A DNA stretch of 64,000 nt from Argentina anserina. Taxonomy: Eukaryota > Streptophyta > Magnoliopsida > Rosales > Rosaceae. A program made the position numbers and the translations under genes. The notes below the pieces were generated by a model. That model was given only the letters and a program-made list of their open reading frames with translations. It did not search any database and was not told where the DNA came from. The stretch covers positions 4,960,001 through 5,024,000 of the forward strand of contig NC_065877.1 of the NCBI RefSeq assembly GCF_933775445.1, written 5' to 3'. This document shows, one piece after another, positions 34,560-47,077 of the stretch (within the stretch, counting starts at the first letter, position 1; every line of letters begins with the position of its first letter).

Positions 34560-35529
34560 TTGCGTTGGGAGATTCAGCCTTTGGGAGTGAATCAAGTGAT
34601 CAAAGTTGAGATTTGAGAAGACTCAAAAAAAATTTTGATTTTGGGAATTGCTGAATTGGGGTCTGGGAATGAACCAATTGGAGTATGAGAGGCTGAGAAG
34701 GATATTAGGTCTGAGAAGCCGTGTGTTTTAGCAAAGAAATATGTGAGCAAACGACGTCGTTTTTAGGCAGTGAATTAATTAATTATTTCAAGCCAAAACG
34801 ACGTCGTTTTGGGCTGAAATAAGGGGAAGAAACAGTTGGGTGGATTAGCTGCTGCAAGATGCCAGAATCTGCCATTTTCACCGTGCATTTGTCCAAAATA
34901 ACTCCTGCACTAAGGCCAACAGCAAATCCCAGTATAGGCAGCTGCCTAAGCTTGCCCAAACGTGGATCCGCCACTGATACAAACAGAACCTACCAAGGCC
35001 TTTTGATGAGTTTCACGCCACTCTAGTATCTCCGACAACCGCCACACCCCAAACTCAAATCCATAGGGAATGAGTACGGTGAAAAATTGAGAGATTGAGA
35101 GAGGTTGAGTAGAGTGGAGAAATTTGGAATTTCTGGGAATCAGTGGGTTCAATAGTTTATCCCGTGATTGAATTACCCAAAGTACCCTTGATATAGTCTC
35201 CGTAACGGAACTAACGGCTAAAAGTACCAAAATTAGGTCGGGGTCCAAACAGTACCGATGTGAAATTTAAAAAACATGAGATACTGAAGTTTATAAGATT
35301 GGAAAGGTGAGGTACCGTTTTTGGACGAATTTCCCTTTGTGAAAAATTGAAAACCCTTTCAAACATTTTGTGAAAGAAATGTCATCATGCCCATGAAATA
35401 TTTTGATTCAATTCTTACTTTGAGTAAATGTCTAATTTCTAAATAACTGTTTGACTTTGAAATAGGAAATTTTATGTGTAAGATTAAGAAAACGTACATA
35501 AAATAAAATGAAATTAACAATAGTATTGT

Positions 35530-36725
35530 TTTAAAAAATGAAAAGACCTAGCGGAGCCTCTTTGCTAGGGTTGGGTGTGCAGTGGCTTTTTCCTTGGTTT
35601 CCCTTCCACTCCGGCACCGCCTCTTCTCCTCGAGTGACGTCTACTTCGACCCTTGTGTTGTTCACAGTTAGTTCTGCTCTTGTCAATTCATGTTTCCAGG
35701 AGAGCTCGAAGTTGGCTTCACAACTTGGATCGATCTTTGGTGTTCAATGGTTGTAGTTGGTGGCTGCGAGTGGTTGAGGGCATGGACGGTTGCTTTGTGT
35801 GGTGGTTGTAGATCGAAGAATTTTTCGATTGGGTTGTGCTGACGTCAAAAGGAGAGTTTTAAGTGCTGGATCTGGGATCCGGGTCCATTTTCATGGACTT
35901 TAGCGGTTGTCTTGCGGCGCCAGGATGCTTCATCTCATGGTGGCGCTGTCTGTTCGAGGATGTGACCAGTTGCGCTTGGGTGCCTCTGTGCGGGGTTGCT
36001 ACGGCTAGATCGGGGTGTTGTTGGCGGTGTCGATTTTGCCTCTTACAACTTCCTTAAGTTCGGGAGAGGTCCGGCGGTGCAGGGAAGAGTTGGGTGATGG
36101 TGGGGCTGTTACACTGGATTGAAGATGACAGTCGCCGGCGAGGAGTTTGGGTGTCGGTCTGCTGGAGCTGCGGGGCGGGTGCCCATAGAAGTTGTCAGTG
36201 CTTGGTGGGCTTGGCTCATTGTGGGCCGGTGTTTGACTTTGGAGATGAGGCATGATCAGTTTTGGGTCAAAATTTGGGACCCTGGTGGTTGGTTGTGGTA
36301 GATTTGGACTCCATTTTATTATTGGCTTGGAGGCCCAAATCCTTGTTTCTTGGTTTGGAGAGTTCGATTGTTAACGTCACGAGGGAACCTCTCGAGGTCG
36401 TTTGGTCATGTCCCTCGAGGGGATTGAACGCCCTTGATCACCTTCGTGTCTCTCGGGCCGACTCTCGATTCTTTGCATATCTTATAGAGCGTATCCATGG
36501 TTATGGTTATGGTTATAATACAAACTTTACATTGTTTTGACCTATGCAGTGCAGCGATGTTGTGCGACATCATCAAGTTTTTACCAATTTTAGACGTTCT
36601 TGTGCGTCTTATTATCCTTTCTTGCTTTTACAAATGCATTTGTGTATTTCGTTATTTTTATTTCTTTTTTCGATGTTGATGTGTCACTCCATGTACTGTT
36701 AATTCTTCAGTTAATATAGATTATC
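35530..36725 (+). mobile_element. Probable LINE-like non-autonomous retroposon
   Basis: About 35540-36480 is GC-rich and begins with a CTCTTTGCTAGGGTTGGG leader. The 3' part is AT-rich and ends CTTCAGTTAATATAGATTAT then CGTCCTTTTTAAAAATAG, like tails of plant L1-type elements. No reverse transcriptase frame is present. AAAAAATGAA before and AAAAATAGAA after may be a degraded target duplication. The short frames inside have no recognisable domains. I favour a LINE-derived retroposon but the boundaries are approximate. Confidence 0.45.
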
Positions 36726-38725
36726 GTCCTTTTTAAAAATAGAAGAAGTACATATAATAGTACTAAGCATTCTCATTCCAATCATTTGTCTAAGGAGCCT
36801 TTGAATTTTGTGTGACAAATTTATTTCCGATCAAAATGAGGTAGTCTGTCTGATCTAACACTGTTTGTCTTAGTGGGCGCTAAAACAGTGTTATGACCTA
36901 GGGAAACCATTAGTCATTCAACTATTTAAGCCGCATGCCATCAAAAGCGACTTGAAGATATTTCTTACATTTTTTCTGTGAGCAATCCACACAAACCCTA
37001 GTACCCTACATAAATTAAAACTACAAAACCATGAATCCGGACACTAATTAGTGGGGCTTCGGTTTAGTGTTTGTAATCAACATGCTTCACTTAATTAATT
37101 CATTTTCAGTGAGGCATATCTATCGTGTCGATAGCACGTAGGATGATCACCTCAACTTAATCGATCCGACCTTATAATTAAGCTGTCCCCAGGAGAGAAT
37201 AGTACATATCTTGATTGCCAAAGAGATGATCTTTACTGGATCGTTTCATTTTAAGGTTCACTTGCAAACTTGCAAATCACATAACGCAGGAAACTGAGGA
37301 AAGGAATATATTACAGCTCAGAATAGCTAGCAGCTGAAAAATGGAAATGTATGTCTTTATATGAAATTGATGTAATGGCGCACCGGCCGAACTTTTAAGC
37401 TGTAGTCATTATCAACTCAAAGTGTAGAAAAGAAAGAGAAATGAAAGATTCTTAAAAGACCCAAGAACTCGGTGTAATTATATTCCTGTATCAACAACAC
37501 CTTACCAGCTAAGTACATTATGTCGAATACGAAAACCTCGCAAGCTAACATATTATATGAATATGTATCCAGCTTTTTCATATTTCTTTATGGTGTCGAG
37601 TTCCAATTAGTCGTCGTAGTTTCTGGCATCAGATGCTTGTTAAATATAATCATCAGAATTAATAGATAGTACTTTGGTTAAGGGTTGGTCACAACAACCA
37701 GTTCCATAATTGAAGAGAGACAGGCTTGGCCACTAATTAGGTAAGATGCTTAGTCTTGACAATGAAGCTAAAATTTCGAATCACAATCTTAAATAATTTT
37801 ATTCGGATATGCGCATTTGATATCCTAATAAGCAAGTGCACCCACCGCTAAACATTGAGTATTAATTGGCCTAAACAATAACCTAATTAACACTGAGTTA
37901 CCGTAGGCAATGTTGCCGGTGCAAGCTTGTAGGCCAAGGGAGGCCTCAGCTGGAGTAGACTCGAGCCACGTACGGCAAAGCAGACATCATCAAGGAGCGC
38001 GAGTGCATGTATGCTTAGGTTGATCAGGTCCTATAGTACTATAGTAGGCACGTACGTGACTAGGTTTAGTGTAGATCATTAATTATCGACAGGATTTGAA
38101 CGTTGACAAAGGTTGTTTGAAACCAAACAAATTATGTGGTCTGAGTTCTTAGGTAAACTTATCAATTGTCGAAATTATCATTTGGTAGATAACATGTTTG
38201 CACCTTAATTCTAAGATGTACTTATCCTTTTTACACATTTGACGTGATGATACTGGCTAGTTGCACATAAATTGGTGATCATGGTACTAAGTCATGTCAC
38301 CACATTCCTCGTACTGAAATATTACAATTCACTTCTATATCAATTCTGCATTCAATTTTTTGCCACAATTTTCAAAAGTACTGAGTGTATATGTGCATGC
38401 TTGCAAAACTTAACGAGGGACAACAAGGTTACTTAGCTTTATTATACGCTTAGCCAATATTAGCTTTGACGCCATTGATGCATTGCCAAGAATCAAGCAT
38501 AATTGCTTATTGGAAACACCAGCTGTCTTTGAAAATGTAAATTAGGTACTACATATTCAACCATATCATATGGTTTGTTCTTACCGAACAACGAACATGA
38601 TATAAACTTTGTTGAAGAGAATTAAACCGCCAACTATCATGTACGAAATATTATAGAAGTTTTTCTTTTAACAGCTTGGAATTTATGTTGCACACAAATG
38701 ATACAATGTGTGCATGAGGTCATTT
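36726..38725. other. Intergenic, nothing recognised
   Basis: AT-rich sequence without open frames of note, RNA genes or terminal-repeat structures that I could find. Confidence 0.45.
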
Positions 38726-38806
38726 CAGTGGCGGATGTTAGCTACGGCTCTCGCAGCAGTTGTTGGGATAAAATTTTGGGGGCCAGACTTCATCTAACAT
38801 ATCCGC
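38726..38806. mobile_element. Orphan hAT terminus
   Basis: The sequence CAGTGGCGGATGTTAG has the family start of the hAT elements in this window. No matching right terminus, and no second copy of the preceding 8-mer GGTCATTT, was found downstream. It is probably a truncated insertion. Confidence 0.4.
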
Positions 38807-41192
38807 TTGGCAAAAAAAGAAGAGAAAATTGAAGATATACCCAATATCGGACCCCTTATTTTAAATCAAACCCACACTCAAATGTTTTTTCAATCTAACC
38901 CCAATTTTTTTTCTACAACCCTATTTTGCCCTTTTGATCATTTTAGTTTCCTTAATCGTAGCATCTATTTATTGTACATGTTTAATTCAATCCTACCATT
39001 GATTTTTCACTAAAATTGTTGAAAGATTTAATTTCAATTTTTTTTTTGAGAAATTTTTTTATATAGCTCATATGAGAGTTTCAGAATACAAACACTACTC
39101 CAACTTTTATAGACCGTACGAGAGAACACAAAGGTTGTTGTGTACTTGTATCATTCGTCATTTTTTCAATCTTTTGAATCTATCAATAAGGTACGTATGT
39201 TATCCATTATATATATATGTTTTCTCAAATCTTTTCTTTTCGTATAATTGTACCATGAATATTTTTCGTGTGGTAAATCTTTTGTTCTACGTTTCATTCT
39301 TCATATTTTTTCACTCTATGTTGTTGCCTAATAGATAGAAACATGCATATTAATATAAATATTCAACATATCGAAGAAATCTTTAAAATTAGAGAATCTC
39401 TAACAAACAAGTTGATGTAAAAATTACCTAATAGATAAATACATGCATATTAGTATAAATTTCAAATTTAACCTACGAAAGAGATATTTGGAATGATAAA
39501 ATACCTAAAAAACATGTTGATGTAAAAATTCCTATAAGAGATGTTAACTTTAAAGATAAATACCTAATTTTTAGGTTGTAATTAAAAATAAAAACCTATT
39601 GAATAGGAATTAAAAAAACTTATCTCTACCTCAAACTAAGGTTGTAAATAAATAGTTGAAATGAATTAAATTACCTATGAAATTTTAAATTTTAAATTAT
39701 TCAACAAACAGAAAGAAGGAAAGTTCAAAGCATCATAAAGTGATTTCGATTTTGAATTGATTTAAATTTTAAAAACTTATGAATTCTAGATATGTCAAAA
39801 AGGACATGCTTCATTATTTCTAAATTTGTGATGAGTAAAAGAAAATCTATAATTAAGGTAGTTAATGAGAGCACAATTTATTGATTGACTAATTATTAAT
39901 TTTTATCAGATTTTAATGGTGGCATTTTGTAATTTAGATTTAAACGAATGGTTATAATTCAGTGCATAATGAAGAAAAAATATGTGGGTTTCTATTAAAA
40001 GAGCTTCTAAAAATTGAGTATACATTAAAATACAAAAAAAAACATACTTTTACATCCCTATTAACCAACTAACCTATGCCCAACCCAATATATCAACCCT
40101 GAATTAATAAAGTGATGTAACTAGGCACACGTCACAATTAACCAAACGTCACAATTGGCTATTGATTATTGCACTATTGTTGCTCACTTCTCTTCTCACG
40201 TATGTTGCCCTATACTATTCTCAAGGCACAACTGTGACATCGAGTCACTGATTTGTTGCTCTATTTCTATTGCACCATGTAAAATTGTTCTTTAGTTGTA
40301 TCAATTCTTCTATCACTTAAATTACTTCTTTGCACATGAAAGATGAATGAAAAATAGATTGAGGTAATTAATTCTTATTTGATTCTTACTATCACTAATA
40401 TTAGAATTTGGCCATTTTGGAGAGTGCGAATCAGCTGGTCAAAGCTTCTCAGCTTTAGGTAAATAATTACTAATCTTGTTGGGAATTCTATTAACGTTAG
40501 ATATGTTTTCCTAAATTCTAATGTCATTCTTTACCTATACAAATATATTATGCATGTCTTCTTCAAACTTTGAGAAATAATCTTTGAATTATTTATGGAT
40601 ACTTGGATAGACACTTATGTGTATTGAACATATAAGCTTATTATAGAGTATTTTATGTAACAGTTCTTAATATCTCTTATTTATTTGAGATTCTTATATC
40701 TTTTTCGAATTATTGATGAATAGTATGTAAACAATATTTTTTTACTTTCTTTAGAGTTTTCATTACAGTTGATAATTTTTTTTCCCGCTCACCTAACTTT
40801 CATACCACTCGATGAGTTTGGGGCTAAAATAGTTGGTAGTATCACACAGTTGCAAAAAACTTTGCCACATAATTTCTCCAATTTGATCCCCATATTCGAT
40901 GCGACCTGTTGAATCTACAAGTTATCTCCAGTCCGGGCCTCCAGCTTGATTCTCGACTGGAGCAATATTTAGCGCATCCATAAAGCAAGTAGGGAGGCTT
41001 ATGGTGATATGGGCTTGTGGTTGGTTTGTGTTGAAAAATATGCCATTATTTTCTGCAAATATTTGCCAAATAATTTTTTCTTCGACGCTTGCCTTAATTT
41101 CTTGTTGATCGACGGTATCCCAACGGCAACTTATGTTAGAGAGACACCTGTTACAACTTTTAAGTTTCTACAATATCTGACCCGGTCAATTC
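38807..41192. other. Intergenic; includes a ~100-bp tandem duplication at 39331-39530
   Basis: Very AT-rich. Two diverged copies of a ~100-bp unit lie head to tail at about 39331-39424 and 39427-39530. They share AATAGATA, ACATGCATATTA and GTTGATGTAAAAATT. Nothing else is recognised. Confidence 0.5.
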
Positions 41193-43210
41193 ATGGTTGT
41201 ACTTCCCAATATATAATCCATTCAACATATCAACGCATATGAACACATCTTTCGATAAAAGGGACGAACCACCACGTGCCAGTCCCTCCGCCTATTCCCA
41301 TTTTTGTCCCCCAAACACTGCGTTTGGAACTAACCAGGGGTATAACCGTCTCTTAAAATATTTCTCCGATCGTATTCGCCGTCTTCGACTCGGATTTGAC
41401 GTTTCGGGTCGTTTCCCTGAGATATAAGATATTTCACTCTCGAGCTGGTTGAAAACACATTTTAAAACTTGATAAGTTGATATGGGACGGAAAAGATAAA
41501 AGCGCGTTGACTAAAAGACAATTGTACCCTGTGTATCCCTCACATTTGCAGCCTTGCCAAGGGAAACTATTAATAAGTGGCCGCTTTCCTATCGGGTTTG
41601 TCTTTTGGGTCAGAGGGCAGCAAAATTGTCGCTTCCCGTTCAGTTTCACAAGCATACTTGTCTACTTGAGTTGAGTGGTAGGTAGTTCAGTTTTGACCGT
41701 TCGGTTGATCGATCTATTCAACAGTGACAAACCTGCCTTTCTAAATTTCTGTTCTTCTCCGATTTTTTTTGTTTGAGAAGAAATTTCTGTTCTTCTCTAT
41801 CACCTTGAAAGTCGAAACTTGTCGGTTTTTACAGAAGTTGTCTGGTCAGGTTTTACGGTTTATTCTGCCACCATTAATGTGATTCAGTCAGTTAACGCAG
41901 ATGTACCATTCTACTTCTTGCACCAGATCAAGAACACCCCCCTTTCTCGAAGTAAGACATACGAATTGAAATTGCATCATCGTTTTCCTGTTAAGTGATC
42001 ATGCAATAGTACACTTGAATCGGCTTGCCGCGTTCCCTCAAGACCTGTATTATTTCGATCTGCATCCTTTCGATGGTTCAGCGGGACGTTACTTCAAGTC
42101 TTGAACCACTGATTTGGTTTTGTATAACTGATGAGCTAGCTCATGCATTATTGTTCCCTTCCTGTTGTAGTTTAGCTATAATTAAGTTGACGTGTCCTCA
42201 ATCTATATCGACTTAGCTTCTTAATTCATGTCCTTCATGATCGATTAGTTTCAAGCGAAGAAGGGATATTTTACGGTTTCACTATGAAAGGACTAGTTTC
42301 AGCTAGTCCTTCCTAATATTTAACGTAGATAAGCAAATGAAGAGTTAAACGTAAACTCGATCGATCATCCATCAGCGAAAACTTATTCAGTTATTCACTT
42401 ATTTGCATACGTTAAACAGATATTGGTTTCTGGTTTCCACGTTCATGGTTGTACTTCCCAATAAATAATGGATTCCAACATATATGCATGCATGCTCTGG
42501 TCCATTCAGTACGATAAGAGGGAGAGAGATAGAGAGAGACATCCACCGAAACATACGAGCATAAATAGTTAATAGACATCCACTTGATAATTTGAGTTAA
42601 AAAGTAGGTAGGATCAGAGATCAGTTTAGAAAGTTTGGTCGATCAATTTATTGAACAGTGACAAACCTGCCTTCCTAAATATTCTTCTTCTCTCCTCGAA
42701 ACTCGTCGCGGAGAAATTGTCTGGTACAGTGTTTTGCCTACCTCCATAAATGCGAGTTAACCCAGATATACCGGTCTCCTTCTTTACAACGCCATAAAAG
42801 TAGAACTTATACTATCAAATTGAAACTGCGTCAATCTCTTCCTCTTTAAAGCCTTGCCCCACTAATTCAATATATGATCATGCATTACACCTTCAGCAGT
42901 CGGCTTGTCGCGTTCCCTCATTTCCATCCCCTGTGTTTCTGCATCCTTTCGATGGGTCAAGGATCGGAGTTACTTTCTTAGACCCTTAATTCGGTTTTGC
43001 TAACTGATGAGCTCATGCATGTATTCGATCACCTTCTCTTTGCAGTTTACCTATAATTACGTAGACGTGTCCTGTGCATGGATCAGCTGAGGGTTTAAGT
43101 GAGGGGCTGAGCTTAAATCATGTACTTCATTAATCAGTTTGAGTGATCATAGATTCACTTCAATCCGCTTGCCGCGTTCCCATATTTTCGATCTGCAATT
43201 ATCGTTTCGA
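41193..43210. repeat. Tandemly duplicated ~1-kb non-coding segment, two copies plus a partial third
   Basis: Copy 1 (about 41193-42230) and copy 2 (about 42445-43140) share a series of landmarks in order. These are TGGTTGTACTTCCCAATA, AACAGTGACAAACCTGCCTT, GGCTTGYCGCGTTCCCTCA, TGCATCCTTTCGATGG, AACTGATGAGCT, and TAATTA followed by GACGTGTCCT. A partial third copy at 43143-43210 repeats CGCTTGCCGCGTTCCC and TTCGATCTGCA. Copy 1 holds extra sequence at about 41250-41650. No convincing protein is encoded, so this may be duplicated promoter or non-coding transcript DNA. Confidence 0.7.
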
Positions 43211-43489
43211 ATGTGTAGGGGTTATATTAGCCCTTATAATTCTAAAAATGAACTTCCATTTCTTTCTAAATTTACAGTTTAGCTTCAAATCAGTGTTTTC
43301 TGTACCAGTTAATCGGGAGTTAAGGTGGACTCAGCTTAATTGTGTTGGAGTGGCTCCTAGCAAGCTATGTTTGAACATATATGTGCGGACACAGAATGTG
43401 AACAATATTGCGAATGGGAACCGATAGATAGCTCTGCTTGATTTTGATCTAACTTCTTCGTAAAAGCTAAAACCGAGTGGAGTTTTCCA

Positions 43490-44575
43490 GATAAGTGATG
43501 TGAGATTTTTTCTTTTCTGGATAATTACATGTTCCAACTCCAAGTCTCCAATAATGTCGAGGTCTTACACAGAAGGCCATTATTTGAACCACCATTGATG
43601 TATTTGAAACTGGGTTCGTATCTGTTGGCGGGTTCAGCGGTTCAGCCCACTGATATTGAAACATTGTCATCATATATATGTATATATATATATATATATA
43701 TAATTTTACGGTAGTTTAGAAATTGGTAGTTTAGAAATTGGGTGCCCTGGCTACAATACTGTCCTCAATGCTCCAATACAGACCTATTTTTTTGACCCAT
43801 TTAGAAATAAAGAAGTGTGTAATACTTCCGTCAACGATCGAACTCTTGACTAATATCATATTTAAGCCTTAGTCAAAGAGTTGTCGCGGTCAAAAACCAC
43901 TACAGCACATTCCATGGCTAGATTGTTATCATATATACAATCACAATAGTGATGGAATTTATTTTTCACGTACAGGGTTTCTTGTTGGCAACTTCCAAGT
44001 CATTTCCTTATACGCTAGGATGTCTTTAATTTCGTGGCATACGTGATGAATAGGACAAGCGCTCTTATTCGGTCTCAAAGACTTATACTCGAAAGTTTAG
44101 TACGTTAATACTTAACACCACAAGTTAGCTAATCAAACGTCAAATTAAATACGTGTAGCACGTCTAAGGCTTAGACAAAAACGTCATTGCCTTGATAGAG
44201 TCACCTGTTTAGACTAGGAGACCAAACACATAGCTAGTAATCTTCGAAAGTATGGAAGTTTTGATAATATATAAATCATGCAGTACTAAAACTGGCCGGA
44301 GGAAAGAGATCCGGCCACTGATCTTGGTCTTAAGGCAGCTAAAAAATTTGCATCAAAACTCGGTTGCAAATGGAAGTTGATCGATGTCTCGGCTTAATTT
44401 CTATATGTTTTTTTTTCGAAAAAGTTAAAAATATATTTGAATATCCAAATGAGTGATGTGAGATTATCTTTTTGTGGATATTTACATGTTCCAACACCAA
44501 AAATATAGAAATCTCACATGGAAGGCTATCAATGCACCAATTAGAAAATTTATGCTTCAAAATTGGTTGAGTAAC
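43490..44575. repeat. Direct repeat pair, ~120 bp, 960 bp apart
   Basis: The sequences at about 43490-43620 and 44450-44575 share AGTGATGTGAGATT, TTACATGTTCCAAC and a GAAGGC segment followed by ATTTGAAC or AATGCACC. They are diverged. A TA microsatellite lies between them at 43672-43701. Function unknown. Confidence 0.55.
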
Positions 44576-46795
44576 ATACAAATAGTAACCGCCAACATTC
44601 TTTTACGGGCATATATATTCGGACATGTGATAATGCATTTCAATAATGTTGTGATCCATGATGCGTGATTCATGCTCACTAGTCACTACGTACTAACTCT
44701 CACCCTACTGAGATTGAAGTCACTGAATTGAACTATTATATCATATGGATCGCCGAAACTGAATAAACCAAAATATATATGTTCAGGAAGCATTTGTGCG
44801 TCGTCCACATGCATTTGTTTCTTAGCCTTGACAATGATTCACATGAGTGATCTGAGACCATATTTTATTTACGGTTCTCTTTCTTGGAAATTTCCTAGAT
44901 ATGAACAAGCAAAGGTTTCAGGACAACGCATTATCCAGATTTTTTTTTATGCAAGATATAGTGTAAATATCTCATAGATTTTCATCGAGGGAATGAATAT
45001 GTCTGAATATCAGAATATATATGTATATCCTTGTAGATTTTTTTTCCTCACAGCACATCTTTCGTACGTTAATTTTGATTATACAGAATTGCTTAAACTA
45101 ATGCCACTATTTTCTCAACTACCAAGCACGTACTTTTCAGCAGAAAGTAGTGAGCCTTTTGGAGCTTAATCATTTGAATCATTTGATTGTCTTGGTGTTT
45201 GCAGATAAGAACACTACTGTACTGAGAGATGAATTATTTGCAATGCTCTGTCATTAGATCGATCCATAGATGATTCGTTTGATACGTTCTTTGCTCGTGG
45301 ATTCTTGGCTTGATGAACACCACGTATGAGAGACACAGAAGTACAATAATGCAATAGATACCATACTACACCAGCTCATCTCCGATCCTTAATTTCTCTC
45401 CCTGAACAATTTTGGTGAAATCTGATCGAACAGGTAGACCGTTTACAAAATACTAAGTTCTTTGGATTACGGAATGACAAACTCCATAGCTTCACTCATG
45501 AAAATATTTCATGAGCGTATAATTAGGGTTCAGCTGCTGTGCAACAGCTACATGCTATACATACAGTAATTGACGGTTGATAAAGGGGATGTCAACAGAT
45601 GTGTATGGTGGATTAGGGTGCTGCATACCATACCTCCACGCACAAAAGAATTTCTCATTAATTAGCATCATTTTTTGATTGTTTTACTTAAGGTTAACTT
45701 CCCCAATGATACATTTGAACTTAACCCCAAGTCGCAACTCTCATGTAACTATTTCTTAAAAGTGACTAGACAGTAGTGGATGTCCTAATGATTGATCAGG
45801 CAAGAAGATGAAAGTACTGATGAGCAATATGGTTCGGCCTAACAGTCGCAGCACTAGTTGTGTAGCACGTTATGGGCAATCTTTGTTGTATTAATACAGA
45901 ACAAATGTATCACTCTGGGGCCATATCCTTCTAATTAAACTTTACAATTTGCAGTGCAGTCAGTTTCAAGCTCTACGTATAATGCTATATTCACCAATTG
46001 ATGCTTGTATATTTCAAAACCAGTCTGACCCAACCCTAGCACGTTTCTTACACAACTTGGAAAGAAAACAGAGAAACCCCTCCCAACTTATCTGATCCCC
46101 ACTTCACCGCAAAATGACGTTTTCATCAATCATATCCATGTATCTGGACGGTGGACCAGTTCCAGGGTTTGAGGGTTTTCGCATCCCGCGCTTGCAACCT
46201 TACACATGCAGCAAAAGCAAGTTGCTAATAAGCTATAGCGATTTAGTAATCACCGGTTAACCTGCAGGCATGTTACACATGATGCATGACTCAATCTTCT
46301 AGGTTAAGTGGAGTAGATAGTGTTTAATATAAGCTGATGATTTCGACTATGTCTTTCATTTTAATTGCTTACTAATTACATTTCCCATTAATCAAAGGGG
46401 AAAAACAAACATCTTCCATTATTGACATTGGGTTTCTGTGTTGCAGAGAATCTACCTAAGATTACTTATATGATGTATTCTCTTAGATGAATAAGAGCAA
46501 GCTCCTATCTCTTTCATAATAAAGAATAAACTTGCGCACATATGCATAATTACATAAACTTATTTACAACACCAAGATGCAAGCGGACCATTAATAATAA
46601 TTGACACGTGTCGAAATTAGTGCCATTAAATTGATCAGTCTGTTGGTTTAGCCTTGCTCTAATCTAACAGTCAATTTCTTATTCTACTGTTCCTCACTTT
46701 CTCATTATCTTATTTCACTGGGTGAGACAAATGGTTTGTATCATCACTTCTCCAAATCAAGAACAAGTGCAGCGTAGAGAGCAACCACATAATAG
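44576..46795. other. Intergenic, nothing recognised
   Basis: AT-rich, with no open frame of interest and no terminal-repeat element that I could delimit. Confidence 0.45.
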
Positions 46796-47077
46796 TAAGG
46801 CTGGGCTCGGGTCAGCTCGGGTCAGATTTTTTGTAAAACCGACACGAACTCGAAAAAAATCGGATCGAGTTGGGTTTTATTGACAGAAAACAGAGACCGA
46901 TTTAGACCGACACGATTTCAGTTTTTGGGTTTTCGGGTCGGGTCAGGTCCAAAACAAGGAAAAAAACTGAAAAATTGAAATGAATACACCAATCACCATA
47001 ATTCACCCACTATTGTAGACTTAAGCCACCATTTACCATAATTCATACACAAAAAACATATAAAGAATATATTTACA

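Larger units (their letters stand above)
31697..34976 (-). mobile_element. Complete hAT transposon with intact transposase gene
   Basis: The termini CGGTGGCGGATCCA (31697) and, on the opposite strand, CAGTGGCGGATCCA (from 34976) are inverted repeats. A perfect 8-bp duplication, ATACAAAC, flanks the element (31689-31696 and 34977-34984). It is 3280 bp and holds one uninterrupted transposase gene on the minus strand. Ends, target site and gene all look intact, so this is the best candidate in the window for an autonomous element. It sits inside the Mutator-like element at 30817-35335. Confidence 0.93.
30817..35335. mobile_element. Mutator-like element (possible Pack-MULE), split by a hAT
   Basis: The terminal inverted repeats are about 150 bp (30817 to about 30960 and about 35195-35335). 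Both begin GGGAAATTCGT and share the run CTTATAAACTTCAGTATCTC. The flanks are a perfect 9-bp duplication, TTTGTGAAA (30808-30816 and 35336-35344). Removing the hAT at 31697-34976 and one copy of its target site leaves 1231 bp without a transposase. The interior at about 31000-31340 is GC-richer than the surroundings and open on both strands, resembling a captured gene fragment. Confidence 0.88.
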
